This document shows positions 34,751 through 46,847 of a stretch of 64,000 nt of DNA, in pieces. Source of the stretch: Mesostigma viride (taxonomy: Eukaryota; Streptophyta; Mesostigmatophyceae; Mesostigmatales; Mesostigmataceae); assembly GCA_009746045.1 (NCBI GenBank), contig RPFO01000175.1, positions 5,865,666 through 5,929,665 on the forward strand. The letters run 5' to 3'. The notes under the pieces are model-generated. The model searched no databases. It saw nothing but the letters and a program-made list of their open reading frames with translations, and was not told where the DNA came from. A program made the translations under genes and the position numbers. Within the stretch, counting starts at the first letter, position 1. Each line of letters starts with the position of its first letter.

Positions 34751-37700
34751 ATGCCGCCAAAGCAAAAGTCTTCTGCGGAGAAGAAGGCGGAGGCCGCGAA
34801 GCGGAACAAGATTGTTGAAGACAAAACATTCGGGCTGAAAAATAAAAACAAAAGCAAAAAGGTCATGACCTTTGTGAATGAAATGAAACAGAATGCGGTT
34901 GCTGCGCAGAAACGGGCGGAGGGAAATGAAAAGGAACAGCGACAGGTAAGCAGCAGAGGGGTAGATAACCTGTTGTTTGGATTATATGATGTGCAACACT
35001 GGCGCGCTACACCGGCTCGTGGGCCTACCGACGTCAGTGTACTCGCGGGCGGCGCTTAAGGCCGCGTTTCATTTAATGTAGCAACCGCCATGATGAAACG
35101 GGCCTTCGGTTTCCTGCGGCTAGAACATTCAGCCTTGGGTATCTTTTCTAGGAAACCTGCGTGCTAAGAAACGCCTGCGCTTTCAAAGACAGCTCGGGCC
35201 TTGAAAGAGTTCCGACTCGGCAGCTGTCGCTGTTATGCCTCGACAGTTTCACGCCATGTATATACGTGCCTGGGAAGCTCATTCTTTGGGAGAGGCATTC
35301 GTTTTCCTGTGGGCATCTTCCTGTGGCCAGAAAAAGAAGGAGGAAGAGAAGAAGCGGCAAGAGGAGCTGGACGAGCTTTTCAAGGTGGCCATCGTGCAGC
35401 CCAAGCCGCCACCAGGTAGGGGGGCACAGGATGCAAGAATACGATGGAAGAAAATACAATTCTACGATAGAGGACTGCGGGACCAAAATGTTCTTCAGTA
35501 TCATAAGGAGTAGTTTCTAAAATCACGTGGGCTATAAGTGCAGTTATTATCGGTCGTAGTAATCACTGGCAGTGGTTGTCACGAGGAGAAGTTCTCGTAA
35601 GCAGTGATATTAGCGTCCATTCCTATTACCTATTCCTTTCCTATGACCTCCTTCGCATGCCCTATGCTCCCTACATTTAAAAAAGAAAAAAATCCCCCAG
35701 ACTGCCCTTAGATATCTACCCCCATGTGGCATCCCATGTCTGCTATCCTGCACCTTCGCACTCACAAAACCCTGGACCTGTCCATGGATGTGTGTGTGCC
35801 AGGTGGCTCTACGCGCTTGCACAGCCGCGCACTGTCGCAGGAAAACTGTTTAGAACAGCGTTTTTGAGATCCTGGGCCAGACGCAGAAGGAGTCACGAGG
35901 TCACTCTATGGTTTCTCTACTGTCATACCAAACACAGTACTGCTCCACGCAGTCGTTGTCATGGCCATGGTAAGGACTCCCACCATGCTCATACCTAAGC
36001 TCACAACAGCACACACGCATAACACAGCACCGCAATTCCGAACCGCGCTCGTCTACAAACGCGATAACCAAACCGCGCATGTGACGGCGTCCAGACTGTA
36101 GCCATGGGATCTGAGCCCCCTTGCAATGTCAAAAGGTTGCCCAAAGCCTGGGACAATCTGCTCGCACCAACAAATCCCAACAAATCTCAACAAATCTCAT
36201 CAAATCTCATGCGATGGTGGAGCTTGCGCGAACCTGCGCCCTGTGCCCTGCCAACCGGGCCCACCCTGGCCCACCCTGGCCCCCCTGCGATGCTGTCGTT
36301 GCACCGCAGGCGTGGACCCGAAAAGCATCGTGTGCGAGTACTACCGGCGCGGCCAGTGCACCAAGGGCTTCAAGTGCAAGTACTCACACGACCTGGCGGT
36401 GGAGCGCAAGACCGACAAGATCAACCTCTATGCTGACGCGCGCGACGAGAACGGTGGGTGCGGGGGACAGCAGCATGCATGGTTGCGTGCGTGGTTGCGA
36501 GCATAGTAGCATGCTTAAGGGGGTTGCATGGTCGGTTGCCCAGCACGGTAGTGTGCACGGAAACTGATAACTCGCTTCTGTCTGGCTGTGTGGCTTCCGT
36601 GTGAAGAGATGGGCGGAGGATAAACTTAAAGGAAGGGAAGGAACAGTTTTCGTGGAAGATTAACCATAACTTAATGAAAGAACAACTTTGATGGAGGATA
36701 TACTGCAACTGAGTGAAGGAGCTCTTCTGTTTGAGGATCAAAATTGACCGTGGCTTGCCTGTCTGGTTTAGGTGAGTGCTGGTCTGGCTTTCTGGCTGTG
36801 CATGGTTGTGGATGTATATGCAACGCAAATGGACGCGGATGGGCATGCAGAGGACTGGGAACTCCTTTCACTAAACATAATCGTGAGTGCCTGGCCACCT
36901 GGCGGTGCTTTGCTGTGGGTGTTTGTGCCCGCCTGCCTGTGGATGTGTATGCAAACATGTGTGGACACCTTGCGTGCAGAGACGATGGAGAACTGGGACC
37001 TCAATTAACAAAGCGTGACTGAATTATTATTTTGTCTTGATTATTTTATTATATACTCTTTTTTTTGCGTGCAGAGACGATGGAGGACTGGGACCAGGAG
37101 AAGCTCGAGAAGGCGGTGCAGGAGAAGGACAAGGAGTACAAGAACCAGAACCGGGCGACCGACATTGTGCGTAGGGAAGGAGAAGGGGGCAGGGGGCTAA
37201 CAATATGCAGACGCCGATAGGCATGAGGATGGGGTACGGATGCAGGAGAAGGACAAGGGGTAGAAGAACCAGAACCGGGCGACCGACAGTATGCGTGGGG
37301 AAGGGGAAGGGGAAGGGGGCAGGGGTCTAACAATATGCAGACGCCGATAGGCGTGAGGATGGGGTACGGGTGCAGGAGAAGGACAAGGGGTAGAAGAACC
37401 AGAACCGGGCGACCGACAGTGTGCGTGGGGTGCGGGAGCAGGGGGGGCGACAGTGACTCGGCTAGGGACGTGGAATGAGGACGCGTACTCCAATTTAAGC
37501 ATTGCTTTTGTTGGACTTGATGGTACGCTTTCTGCACGGATTATGTCTTCGTATTCGTTGTACCGATGCTTTTTTGCCTTCTCGATTTGGTGGGGCGTAG
37601 TATCATGCTTCGATTGCAGCCGTGTTGGATTGTCAAAATTGTTGACAGGGGCCTGGATTGTGAAAATGTCCGCTCAAGCACTGGCATCCGCCCTCCTGGC

Positions 37701-39168
37701 ATCGTAGGCCGTGCCTGGAACGATTGCATCATCCAGCGCTGCCCGTGCCTGGAACGATTTCAAGGCCCCTCCCTCTGGGTAGCACTTGCCCGTAGGCATG
37801 GTGGTCCCCCTGCGGCCTTGCCATGGGCCGCACGGGACTCGGCATGGTGTGAAGTTGCCTTTGGGGAAATGGTTGCCATGGTACGCTATGTCTGGCTTAT
37901 TTTTCTTACCTCTTTTACCCTTTCCACTTCCTGCTTGCGGGTGACCCTTGACCCCTCGTGGAAACCGCTCGTGCCATGACTGCTTGCACCCGCGTCCCGC
38001 AGATCTGCAAGCACTTTCTGGAGGCGATTGAGAAGAAGCAGTACGGCTGGTTCTGGATCTGCCCCAACGGCGGCAAGGAGTGCATGTACCGCCACGCGCT
38101 GCCACCTGGCTACGTGCTTAAGTCCCAGCTGGCGGCGCTCGCGGCCGAGGCAGGCATCAACAAGGTGTCGACCGAGGAGAACATCGAGTCCGAGGTGGGT
38201 GCAGTTTTCAGCTAGGCGGGGCCTAGTTTGAGCCTTGGACCCCCTTCTTTAAGCCACCAGGGCCCTGTTTCTAGTCATGTGCCCCCCCCCCCTTTTTTTC
38301 AGCCACGCGGGCCTTACCTTTAGCTACGCGGCCTGTGTTTCCGAGAATGTGCCCTTTTTTTCATGTTTTCCTGTTACCTGGGCCTTTTTCTCCCTTACGT
38401 GGGCCTTAGGTTTTCTTTTGTTTATGGTTCCTTTTGCCAAGACTGCTGGTACTGGTTCATGACTTGCACGGTAGACGGCACCGCTGGTTGTCTCTTCTCT
38501 GCTGCCTTTTGAGGGATGTGGCTCTGTCGGATCATCTTCATTTTCCAACTGTGCGGTCCGAGGATATACCCACCCAAAGGAAAGCATATTTGCTCCCACC
38601 CATTGGGAGCGCTGCCACCTTTCCCCAAGTCTCCCCCATTGTCAAATACCCTGTTGGGCCTTTTTCACGGTGCGTGGTCTTCTCCTATGCCTAGTATACT
38701 CTCTCTGCTAGTAGTACACAACAGTGCTGAATGTCATGAAATCTAGTGATTATTGTTTCCAATTTCGTTCGATGCCTATGATTCCCTCCGTCCTTCCCTC
38801 CCCCTTCTTTACAGCGCGCGGAGCTGACCAAGTCCACCCCGCTCACCAAGGAGCTGTTCATGGAGTTCCTGCGCAAGAAGGAGGAGGAGCGCGCCAAGAA
38901 GGCGGCCGAGAAGAAGGTGGAGAGCAACAAGCTCAGGTGAGGGACACGGGGGGTTCGAGCTTGGTAGAGGGAAGAGACAGGGAGAAGCCAACAAGCTCAG
39001 GTGAGGGAGGAGAAGGGGCAGAGCGACAAGCGCAGGTCAGGGGATGCTTTGTTCGGTGGGTGCAAAAGAGGTAAGCAGAGCGACAAGCGTAGGTAACGCA
39101 CACACACACATACTCTCTCTCTCTCTCGCGCGCGCGCGCAGACACACACACACACACACACTCACTCA

Positions 39169-39239
<71 letters not shown>

Positions 39240-40414
39240 GCACACACAAGAGCACACACACACACACATGTCATGTCTCCATGGCTTCGGACTAGGTTGG
39301 TTCACTGGTCGCGAGATGCCTGCGCAGGACTTAGAGCTACCTTGTGCAGGTGTCGGCATGTCCAACCGCAGGCCCTTTCTGCCCCTCTTCTCCACCCACC
39401 CACCCCGCCCATGCAGTGGGCGCGAGATGTTTGAGCAGGACCCGAGTGCATTCATGATGCAGGACGACGAGGGCGGGATGGACACGTACACGCGTGAGGA
39501 CGGGCCGCAGGTGATCGAGCGCACAAAGGAGGGCGCCGAGGGGGCCGGCATCGAGGTAGGCACCTTGTTTCATAGGGGGGAAGGGGGAGAGGGGGGAGAG
39601 GGGGGAGAGGGGGAGAGGGGGAGAGGGGGAGAGGGGGAGAGGGGGAGAGGGGGGAGAGGGGGAGAGGGGGAGAGGGGGAGAGGGGGAGAGGGGGAGAGGG
39701 GGAGAGGGGGGGGAGGGGGGGGGGAGGTTCTTGTGATATGCTGGGCTGCCAACCCTGGGGCCAGCCACCGTCATGTACTCAGCATCACATATCCTATCTT
39801 ACTGTACTGTATAGTATGACATCCTTTCAGTCTATATTTACGTATTATCTTGTACCCTGGTAGTGTCACACCTGTTGTATACTTATAGGAACACGCCCCA
39901 TCTTATGGTCTTTGCATCCTAGCATATCTACCCTATGACATCCTAGCCGACACTAGGCACCATCATAAGCCAGTGTATGTATAGAACACGTCCCATTGTG
40001 ATAGAATAGTGTGCTCATGCAGCTGCGCCAGTACGTGATATAGAGGCCAACTTGTAACCTTGCAGCACACGTGTAATTGGTATGGGTAGTTAATGGGCAT
40101 GTGGCCTTTACTCCCAAGCACGTTGCTCGGCCTGGGACATTAATTACTGTGGGTTGGCAGTCCGGGTGCTTATTTGTGGCCTTTCCTTTTTACCCTCCTT
40201 TCAACCTCCTGTTTTGATGTATGTCTGTTTCCTTTGGCAGGGAGATGCGGATGTGGCGGGTGCCCTCGAGAAGGAGCTCGAGGGGCTCGAGGGGGAGCTG
40301 CTGGAGGATGACGGTGATGAGGGTGAGGCGGAGGAGGAGGATGATGACGATATCGATGACGAGGCGTTGGCCTCGCTGGAGGCGGATCTCACCAAGGCGG
40401 CCATCAAGGACTAG
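34751..40414 (+). CDS. ZC3H15: ZC3H15 / DFRP1 / Tma46 orthologue (CCCH zinc-finger partner of DRG GTPases)
   Basis: Eight exons: 34751-34945, 35331-35415, 36310-36453, 37075-37166, 38003-38194, 38815-38936, 39417-39555 and 40241-40414. All borders are GT-AG and phases agree, giving 1,143 nt (380 aa), between yeast Tma46 and human ZC3H15 in length. The N-terminus [20 protein letters not shown], with [14 protein letters not shown], is the family signature. The first CCCH finger is [19 protein letters not shown] (C-x7-C-x5-C-x3-H). The second unit has [18 protein letters not shown], then [17 protein letters not shown] and an acidic C-terminus follow. In other eukaryotes this protein binds and stabilises the translation-associated GTPase DRG1 on ribosomes in the cytoplasm. 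Function here is by homology. Confidence 0.93.
36745..37440 (+). repeat. Decoy copies of exon-4 ends in flanking introns of ZC3H15
   Basis: Real exon 4 is 37075-37166. Its 3' segment (GCAGGAGAAGGACAAGG and AACCAGAACCGGGCGACCGAC) plus downstream intron sequence recurs at about 37241 and 37371, spacing about 124-130 bp. Both copies change the GAGTAC codons to GGGTAG, making a stop. The exon's 5' border (GCGTGCAGAGACGATGGAG) recurs at about 36972-36990, with a weaker match near 36848. These look like tandem duplications turned into pseudo-exons. Confidence 0.8.
39137..39265. repeat. (CA)n microsatellite
   Basis: Mostly pure CA dinucleotides in intron 6 of ZC3H15, preceded by short CT and GC alternating runs. 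Confidence 0.95.
39573..39725. repeat. (GGGGAGA)n minisatellite
   Basis: Purine-only strand asymmetry over about 150 bp in intron 7 of ZC3H15, beginning about 20 bp after the donor. Confidence 0.9.
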
Positions 40415-41725
40415 GGTTGGCCAGCACAGGAGAGGAATAAGCTGTGGGGTTACCATGGTGAGGCGTTGGCTGTTGTTGCAGCCAAATGCGGGGATTCAGG
40501 AATGTGCCAGAAAGGCCGCCATGTTGTGAGGCCTTGTTTGCGCAGTTGTTGTCCCCATTAACTTATGTATCTTTACAGGAGGGAGGGTAAATGAAGCCAG
40601 TTCGGATTAGATCATGGCGCTTCATGTCAGCGCAATGATGAAATTGCAATAAAGTCTTTATGAAACGGTTTCTAATTAATTGTAAGTAACCTGGTGTATG
40701 CACATTCATTCATTCATTGATTCACGCATCAACGACGCCCCACTCCCATTAATTTCCGGATTTCCCTATGGCCTTTCACAATTATTGGAGGCATCTATAT
40801 GAAGGAGACGTCAACCAGCACCTAAATATTTTTTCATTGATAAGTATAAGTTACCTTTAAAAACTTCCCAAGGCAAGCGAACAACGCAAGGAAAAAGGAT
40901 CTACGACCTAGACAGCAGGTAAAGCCCAGATGCAAAACACGCTCAGTACAAGAGTTGACAGGACTCAACTATACAGATCGAAAAGACAGCCCACTACACC
41001 ATGCCGAACTCGGACCCAAGCAACGGTCCCGGGGCCCGTCTAGGGGGCCTGTCTGGCAAGAAATTCGGCCCGGACCGTGCGGCGAAACAGGAGGTGTCCG
41101 ACGGCCCAGGTCAAACAAAGAGAGGCGCTCCCGCAATAGGAGGACATGCCCGTGCGGGCCGACCACGGGGCGGTCTGGCCCTCGAGGTCGAGCCGATCCT
41201 CGCGGAGCTAGCTGGCAGCACTCACGTGGAAGAATTCCACGGTCTTGGGGCCCATGGCGCCAAACTCTTCAAGAACGAAGGGGATGACCCGGTGGTACCC
41301 CACGTCGCCTATATCAAGGAGACAACCAGCGCAGGCCAGAAATCGGGAGAATCCGGACCATGGTAGCTCGAGCCTGCCGTTATCTTGTCCGCGTGTTCGA
41401 GTCGTTCAGGATGATGAAGATGAATGGTGATGGAAATGTGTATCCTTGTGCATTGAAATTATGGCTGGCTTACGTGTAGAGCGACTAGATGACCTAGACG
41501 GTGGGGCCGGAAACCCCACGTCGCCTATATATTTTTACCTAATTGGGTGGCTTGACTTCCTAGTTTGAAATCAACCATTGTCTAAGCGTGGGTGGAGGAA
41601 AACCTGCGAAACATCCACCACTTACATCTTACGTGCTCATATGCACAACCACGCATACGCCTCGCTCCATCATTAATTTATTCAAAACCTGGCACCTCCA
41701 ATACTTCTGGTGCTCTCCCGTTCAG
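40415..41725. other. Intergenic, convergent 3' ends, one doubtful ORF
   Basis: Holds the 3' UTR of ZC3H15. An AATAAAG at 40648 and TGTAA at 40680 could be polyadenylation signals. A 121-codon ORF at 41001-41366 (+) has an ATG, but mixed Gly/Pro/Arg/Ala composition and no recognised domain. A 16-bp motif, CCCCACGTCGCCTATA, occurs at about 41300 and 41515. Confidence 0.45.
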
Positions 41726-43639
41726 CTATTCCCAAACAACCTCGCATTTGCCCATGTCAATCATATCCAGTGCGTCCCGCGTCACGGTGCAGCGCCTGAT
41801 ATCGAGGAAAGCTAAGCGCCGGCATCCCACGGCAATGGCCTTTATGCCAGCATCCGTGACAAACTTGGAACCGTCCAAATTCAGGATGCGCAGTTGCGGG
41901 CATGCCTGCCCGACCACCACGAGCGAGGCATCGGTGATGTCCTCATTCCAAGACATGTCAAGCTGCCGTAGCTGTGCCGCCGCCGGGCCCGAGAGCAGCG
42001 AGGCGATGCCCCTGTCTGATACCGAGCGGTTCCCAACCGCAGAAAAGGAGCGAAGAAGGGGCGTGCAGTTGCCGCTGGTCGCCGCAACGCAATCATCGAA
42101 CGGGAAACCGTTACCTCTTATGCCGAGATGCTTCAGCTGCCCGCAGCTCTTGAGGATAAGTCGCAGCGCTGGCCCCGCCCACACGGAGTCCCCGGGGAAG
42201 AGCACCTGGTAAATGTCAAGGTAGTGGAGCCGGTTGCAGTTGCCGGCCACGACCGACAAGCTAGCTGCCGTCACCGCATCCGGCAATAAACTGATCTTTA
42301 GTTCCTCCAACTGGCGGCAGTTCTCGCCCACCGCGCTCATGCCTATGTCGGTTACGCTGCTGCAACCCTGGACGTCCAGGTGGCGCAACAGGGGGCAGTG
42401 CCGGGCGAGCGCACATATACCGGCATCGGTCACACCGACACACAGCGAGACGCCCAGGTGCTCTAGCTCGTGGCACCGCTCTGCCAAAGAAATGATGCCT
42501 TCGTCGGTCACGCCGAACTGCTGGCTTATGGATAGGTGGCGAAGCGAGGGGCAGTTTGCCGCGAGCGCCTTGATGATGTCATCGTCGATCACGGGCATAG
42601 CATCGATGTCCACCAGCTGCAGGCGGTGGCAGTTGGTCACCATCCGCACCATGACTATGGTGGGACACTCGAGGCCCCAAAGACTAATGTGCTCCAAGTC
42701 ACTGCAATGCTCCGCCACCGCCTCTATGGTCGTGCCGCTGACTTTCTCACAGCCTTTCAACGCCAACCCCTGCAGCATGGGGCACCGCGCCGCGATCGCG
42801 GTAATGCTGGCGTCCGTTATGTCGTTGATGCCACTAACGTCCAGGTACCGCAAACCCGGGCACTTCTCCGCCACCACCTGGATGCTACGGTCCGTCACCG
42901 CTCGGCAATCCTCTACTGCCAGGTGGCGCAGGTTGCCGCAATGCAGGGCAATCCCAAACAATGCAGTGTCCGTGACCTGGGTTCTCGTAACATCCAGAAA
43001 CTGCAATGATTGGCCGCAAGATGTAGCGACGGCCTGGACGCCGACGTCTGAAACCCCCTTCAGGCCGCTGAAACTCAGCTCCTTGAGACCCTTGAGGCGA
43101 GCCAACGCAGCTATCCCTTGATCTGCGACCCGGCAGTAGCTGATATCGATGCTCTCCAGCTCGGAGCACGATGCGGCGATGGCCGCCAGCAAATCGTCAT
43201 CTACATCCTCGCAGCCCGCTAGGTTCAGGTAGCGCAGCCGCGTGCAGTGCCCAATCATTCCCACCAGCAAGGACTGCGATGCGGCCATCCCTGGGTGGAC
43301 CAGGCGGTGGCCCATCCGCCACACTTGTTCACGCCGGTGGTCTATCTCTTGAATGGTGCGCGAGCTACGCGGCCACAGAGATAGTGCCTGCAGGTTCGGA
43401 CATTTGCCCACCAGCCAGGTCAGCCCACCGTGCCTGCTGGCAATGTCCGCAATGTCTTCCCAGAACAGCCCGGAAACTGCGCAAAGAGACTCGTCCACGG
43501 CGGACAGGAAGGCCGGGCATACAGCTCGCAGCTGCACGCGCTCCAGCACGGGGAATTCACCAATAAGTATGGCCCCGACCCCACGTATGGCCATAACATC
43601 GTCAATTGCTACATTTTCGACAGGGCTGGCCATGGCCAT
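41726..43639 (-). CDS. Leucine-rich-repeat protein of F-box/LRR (AMN1-like) type, 637 aa
   Basis: A single uninterrupted frame. The upstream open part (to 43735) has no ATG, so the first Met at 43639 (MAMASPVENV) is chosen. Residues about 80-630 are about 18 tandem cysteine-type LRRs of 25-26 residues, for example CTRLRYLNLAGCEDVDDDLL and CPLLRHLDVQGCSSVTDIGM. These form a curved solenoid. The N-terminal segment (FPVLERVQLRAVCPAFLSAV) resembles a weak F-box, so a substrate-receptor role in an SCF ubiquitin ligase is plausible, but the F-box match is poor. Function is by family only. The frame is clean over 1.9 kb, a useful contrast with the broken viral genes to the right. Confidence 0.85.
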   Translation of the reverse strand: MAMASPVENVAIDDVMAIRGVGAILIGEFPVLERVQLRAVCPAFLSAVDESLCAVSGLFWEDIADIASRHGGLTWLVGKCPNLQALSLWPRSSRTIQEIDHRREQVWRMGHRLVHPGMAASQSLLVGMIGHCTRLRYLNLAGCEDVDDDLLAAIAASCSELESIDISYCRVADQGIAALARLKGLKELSFSGLKGVSDVGVQAVATSCGQSLQFLDVTRTQVTDTALFGIALHCGNLRHLAVEDCRAVTDRSIQVVAEKCPGLRYLDVSGINDITDASITAIAARCPMLQGLALKGCEKVSGTTIEAVAEHCSDLEHISLWGLECPTIVMVRMVTNCHRLQLVDIDAMPVIDDDIIKALAANCPSLRHLSISQQFGVTDEGIISLAERCHELEHLGVSLCVGVTDAGICALARHCPLLRHLDVQGCSSVTDIGMSAVGENCRQLEELKISLLPDAVTAASLSVVAGNCNRLHYLDIYQVLFPGDSVWAGPALRLILKSCGQLKHLGIRGNGFPFDDCVAATSGNCTPLLRSFSAVGNRSVSDRGIASLLSGPAAAQLRQLDMSWNEDITDASLVVVGQACPQLRILNLDGSKFVTDAGIKAIAVGCRRLAFLDIRRCTVTRDALDMIDMGKCEVVWE

Positions 43640-44337
43640 GAACTGCGGGACACTAGGGATTATATTGGTTAAGCAATAACTATCAAACTGTACCCAGCAG
43701 AATTTCCTTACATCGTTCAAACAACTCGGCAGCACCGCATTGGCCCCATTCCAAACTGAAAGCTATTCCAAATGATAAAGGATGGAGGCAACTGCCAGCA
43801 ATTCAATGATTCTTTTGGCAAAAAATACTACCTATTACCGAAACGACAGCATGCAACGAGATCAGCGAATGTGATGCTACCTTTCAATTACATGCATCAT
43901 CACAGGGGAATCGGCTTTATACCTAAATGGCTTCAATTGCCGGCATGGCTGCATCGGCGAATGCCTGCAGCGGTCGCATCAGAGCTTTCGTAAAAAACAC
44001 AGGTGATATAATTCATGATATACACTGTACTGCCAGCGCCTCTGTGCAAAATATTATTGCATCGACGCTGCGTTGCGCCGCGTCACTTTACACTTTCTTA
44101 GAGCGCCGCGTCACGCCGCGCCAACCCTTGTCACTGTTCCTTACCGGCCCGACCGGGTGATGATTTTTTTTTATTTTTTTTCCGGGTGAAGCCTGGAAGT
44201 CAGGTAAAAAAGTGGGTATGTTAATTATCTCATTAATATACTGTAGACCGGGTGATGAATCACCATTCACCGGGTGATGTTTACAAAAACTACTGTCCAC
44301 TTATGTTTTCTGCAACGCAACGGCAAGTAGTCACAGC

Positions 44338-44394
<57 letters not shown>

Positions 44395-45279
44395 CAGACA
44401 CATTAGAAAAAGTGCAGCAACCATCCAACATCACGACAGCGTGGACGAGGCGTGGAAACTGGACTGCCAGACCTTCGACCCGAACTCTTTTTTCGTCTCC
44501 ACAGCGCCTGGAGGAACTTGTCAACTAATATGGCACGCGCGGGCGTCAGTTAATTCACTCTGTGAGGGCAGTTGGCAACAACGGCAGGACAAGCATGACT
44601 CGGGTGTCATGTTGGCGCTGTCGCACGCGCGTTACCTTAAAACGCGGGGTTGTACTGGACGCCATTCGTGGATCCACGTTGTTGGCGATGTCCTACTCCT
44701 GATTCCGCCATGGCTGCGACTTTCAACTTGCGTTGTGCCCGCGTGACTATGCGGCAGCGCCGGGCTTCCGCACTTCTCGCCATCGCAATTCTCGCGATTC
44801 GCACGCCCATTCTCCACCGTCCATGGTCGGGAATTCGGTAGGTGCAACATTACTTACAGGCCAAGCTGCTCCGCTGACGCGAGTAGTAACGACACTCGTC
44901 CAAACTGCCGGTTCGGTCGTGGAAGAGTCGAGCGCGCGCACGGCCGCAGGTCCAGACCTGCAGATTCCAGGCAGCCGGGTGTCCTCTACGACCGATGAGT
45001 AGGCAATAGTCTTTCATTCCAGATCCCCCGTCAATTGACAGCACATCTGTGAATACCAGGCGCGCCTGCTCTGCGTTACTTGCTTCCTAGGTACGTTGCC
45101 ACGTCCTGTCCGTCAACGCGAGTCTACCAACGATGGCACGCAGTTCTAAGCGGTGCACCCATGGTTGCCATGGTTCTGAGTACTGAGTTGGCAGCGCTCT
45201 GTCCTCTCACCTACGGCGGATAACCAACGTGCTGAGTTCTGGGACAGGGGCCTTCGTCGCCGCCCACTAGCCAGCTGGC
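43640..45279. other. Intergenic region between divergent genes
   Basis: Contains the 5' sides of the LRR gene (-) and the fucosyltransferase (+). A (CA)n run lies at 44338-44394, and CCGGGTGA motifs recur at 44153-44280. No convincing gene is seen. Confidence 0.5.
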
Positions 45280-46716
45280 ATGCAGGTTGCGCCGCGTATG
45301 CAGCGTCCCCGGGCGCCCCTGCTGTTGCTGGCCGGATGGCTGGTGTTGCTGCTGCATGGGTTGCTGGTGCTGGACCATGGCCCCGCGAGGTGTGTGCTGG
45401 CGCGGCGCATTGCGCATACCAGGCACAAGCATTTTGGTCCCACACGCAATACGATGCCAAGCGCTACTACGCACCGTATGGCAGCGGCGCATGTGTGGCG
45501 GACGCCAGCAGGACAGCACCGTGTACCCACCGCCGGCGGCCACATGGTCCCAGCCTCGCCGCGGGAGGCCGGCATGTCGGACGGTCAATGCCTGCAGTCT
45601 ACTAATAGGTCAAGAGTGCGCGGCATGTGGGCACGTGGGCCCGCCCCCAAGAAACCGGCGCATTGCGACCCATCCCCCAACTCGGTGCGCATCCTCATGA
45701 TGAGCTCATTCCTGAACGCGTTCTTCCCCCTCGGCTGCGTGAACGCGAGCAAGTGCCCTCACTGGGGCAAGGACAGCAAGCTCTCCTGCTGCTACGTGCA
45801 GGGGGACCGTGGCAACCCGCCCAACGCGAGCATGTGCGAGGACGCCGTCTGGTACCACGTGCCGGACATACCCAGGACATGCATCAGCAGGCCACGGCCG
45901 GACGTGGTCCTGGTAGCAGCCTCGTTCGAGTCATCGGTGAACAACCCGCTGTTGAGGAGCCGAGCGTTCATGTCCCAGTTTGACATCGAGCAGACCTACC
46001 GGGTGACGGCACCGATGCTCCCAGTCAGCCTGCCGATGCTCTCTTCCAACGGGTATTGGCTGCATCCAGAGGATGCGACGAAAGCAAAGGGTTTCTTTCG
46101 GCCGCCACTCCCCACCGCAGAAAAGCTCAAGGCCATCGTGACCGTGAACTCCAACTGCCACACCAAGAACTTGAGGGAGGTTCTAGTGAAGCGGCTCATG
46201 GACCGATTCGAGGTGCACTCGTATGGATACTGTCTGAAGAACCGAAACGACACGATCCCCACGCACGTCCCCAACACAAATGTCCCCCTCTACTCCAAGT
46301 ATCGCTTCTGCGTTGCGATGGAGAACAGCAACGCGGTGGACTATGTCACCGAGAAAGTCTATGAAGCGCTGAACGCCGGGTGTGTGCCGCTGTACTTGGG
46401 AGCCCCCAACATCCAGGAGTTCCTGCCCTACGACGTGTCGCGCATGATTGTTGACCGGAGGACGTTTGCGACGGAAGGGGAGTACTTTGCCGAGATCCAG
46501 CGGCTGATGGACGATGATGAGGCGTATGAGGAGTACATGGCTTGGAAGCAGGACGCGTGGGCGGGAAAACCGTTCCATCCGGCGTTCAAGAAGTACCTGT
46601 ACCTATATGCAAAGGACTATCCGCCTTGCGAGCTGTGCCGGTACCTGGCATTGTACAAGTACAGGCATTCACGCCTAAAGTTGGGTTCGAGGTTTTACTC
46701 GGGTCAACCCAACTGA
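45280..46716 (+). CDS. GT10 alpha-1,3-fucosyltransferase (type II Golgi membrane protein)
   Basis: A 478-codon frame with no intron. The N-terminus has a short basic stretch then a single membrane anchor (residues about 11-30, APLLLLAGWLVLLLHGLLVL), as in type II Golgi transferases. The C-terminal half carries the GT10 donor-binding region: TVNSNCHTKNLREVLVKRL at about 287-305, YSKYRFCVAMENSNAVDYVT and EKVYEALNAGCVPLYLG. The family transfers fucose from GDP-fucose in alpha-1,3 linkage to N-glycan or other GlcNAc. Several Cys residues in the stem could form disulfides. The last ~18 codons (HSRLKLG and onward) derive from a MITE-like element, so the native C-terminus may have been altered. An alternative Met lies at residue 7. 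Confidence 0.88.
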   Translation: MQVAPRMQRPRAPLLLLAGWLVLLLHGLLVLDHGPARCVLARRIAHTRHKHFGPTRNTMPSATTHRMAAAHVWRTPAGQHRVPTAGGHMVPASPREAGMSDGQCLQSTNRSRVRGMWARGPAPKKPAHCDPSPNSVRILMMSSFLNAFFPLGCVNASKCPHWGKDSKLSCCYVQGDRGNPPNASMCEDAVWYHVPDIPRTCISRPRPDVVLVAASFESSVNNPLLRSRAFMSQFDIEQTYRVTAPMLPVSLPMLSSNGYWLHPEDATKAKGFFRPPLPTAEKLKAIVTVNSNCHTKNLREVLVKRLMDRFEVHSYGYCLKNRNDTIPTHVPNTNVPLYSKYRFCVAMENSNAVDYVTEKVYEALNAGCVPLYLGAPNIQEFLPYDVSRMIVDRRTFATEGEYFAEIQRLMDDDEAYEEYMAWKQDAWAGKPFHPAFKKYLYLYAKDYPPCELCRYLALYKYRHSRLKLGSRFYSGQPN

Positions 46717-46847
46717 AGGCGTGAACCCAACTCAAGGCGTGAATGGCTCTACTAAATTGCACTTTGAACTAAAGATACTTGAACATACTCCTCTGAACTG
46801 CTTCGAAAATGCCGAAATCCTATTCGACCCAACTTGAGGCGTGAATG
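46666..46847. mobile_element. MITE-like element overlapping the fucosyltransferase 3' end
   Basis: Terminal inverted repeats of about 23 bp: 46666-46688 (CATTCACGCCTAAAGTTGGG) and 46825-46847 (complement of CATTCACGCCTCAAGTTGGG), one mismatch and one indel. Further inverted copies of the same motif lie at about 46701-46746, so the element can fold into nested hairpins. The left end is in frame with the fucosyltransferase and supplies its terminal codons and stop. Confidence 0.75.

Noticed and set aside
41001-41366. 121-codon ORF downstream of ZC3H15
   Set aside because: No domain, mixed composition and no splice or promoter evidence. Mentioned only within the intergenic entry.
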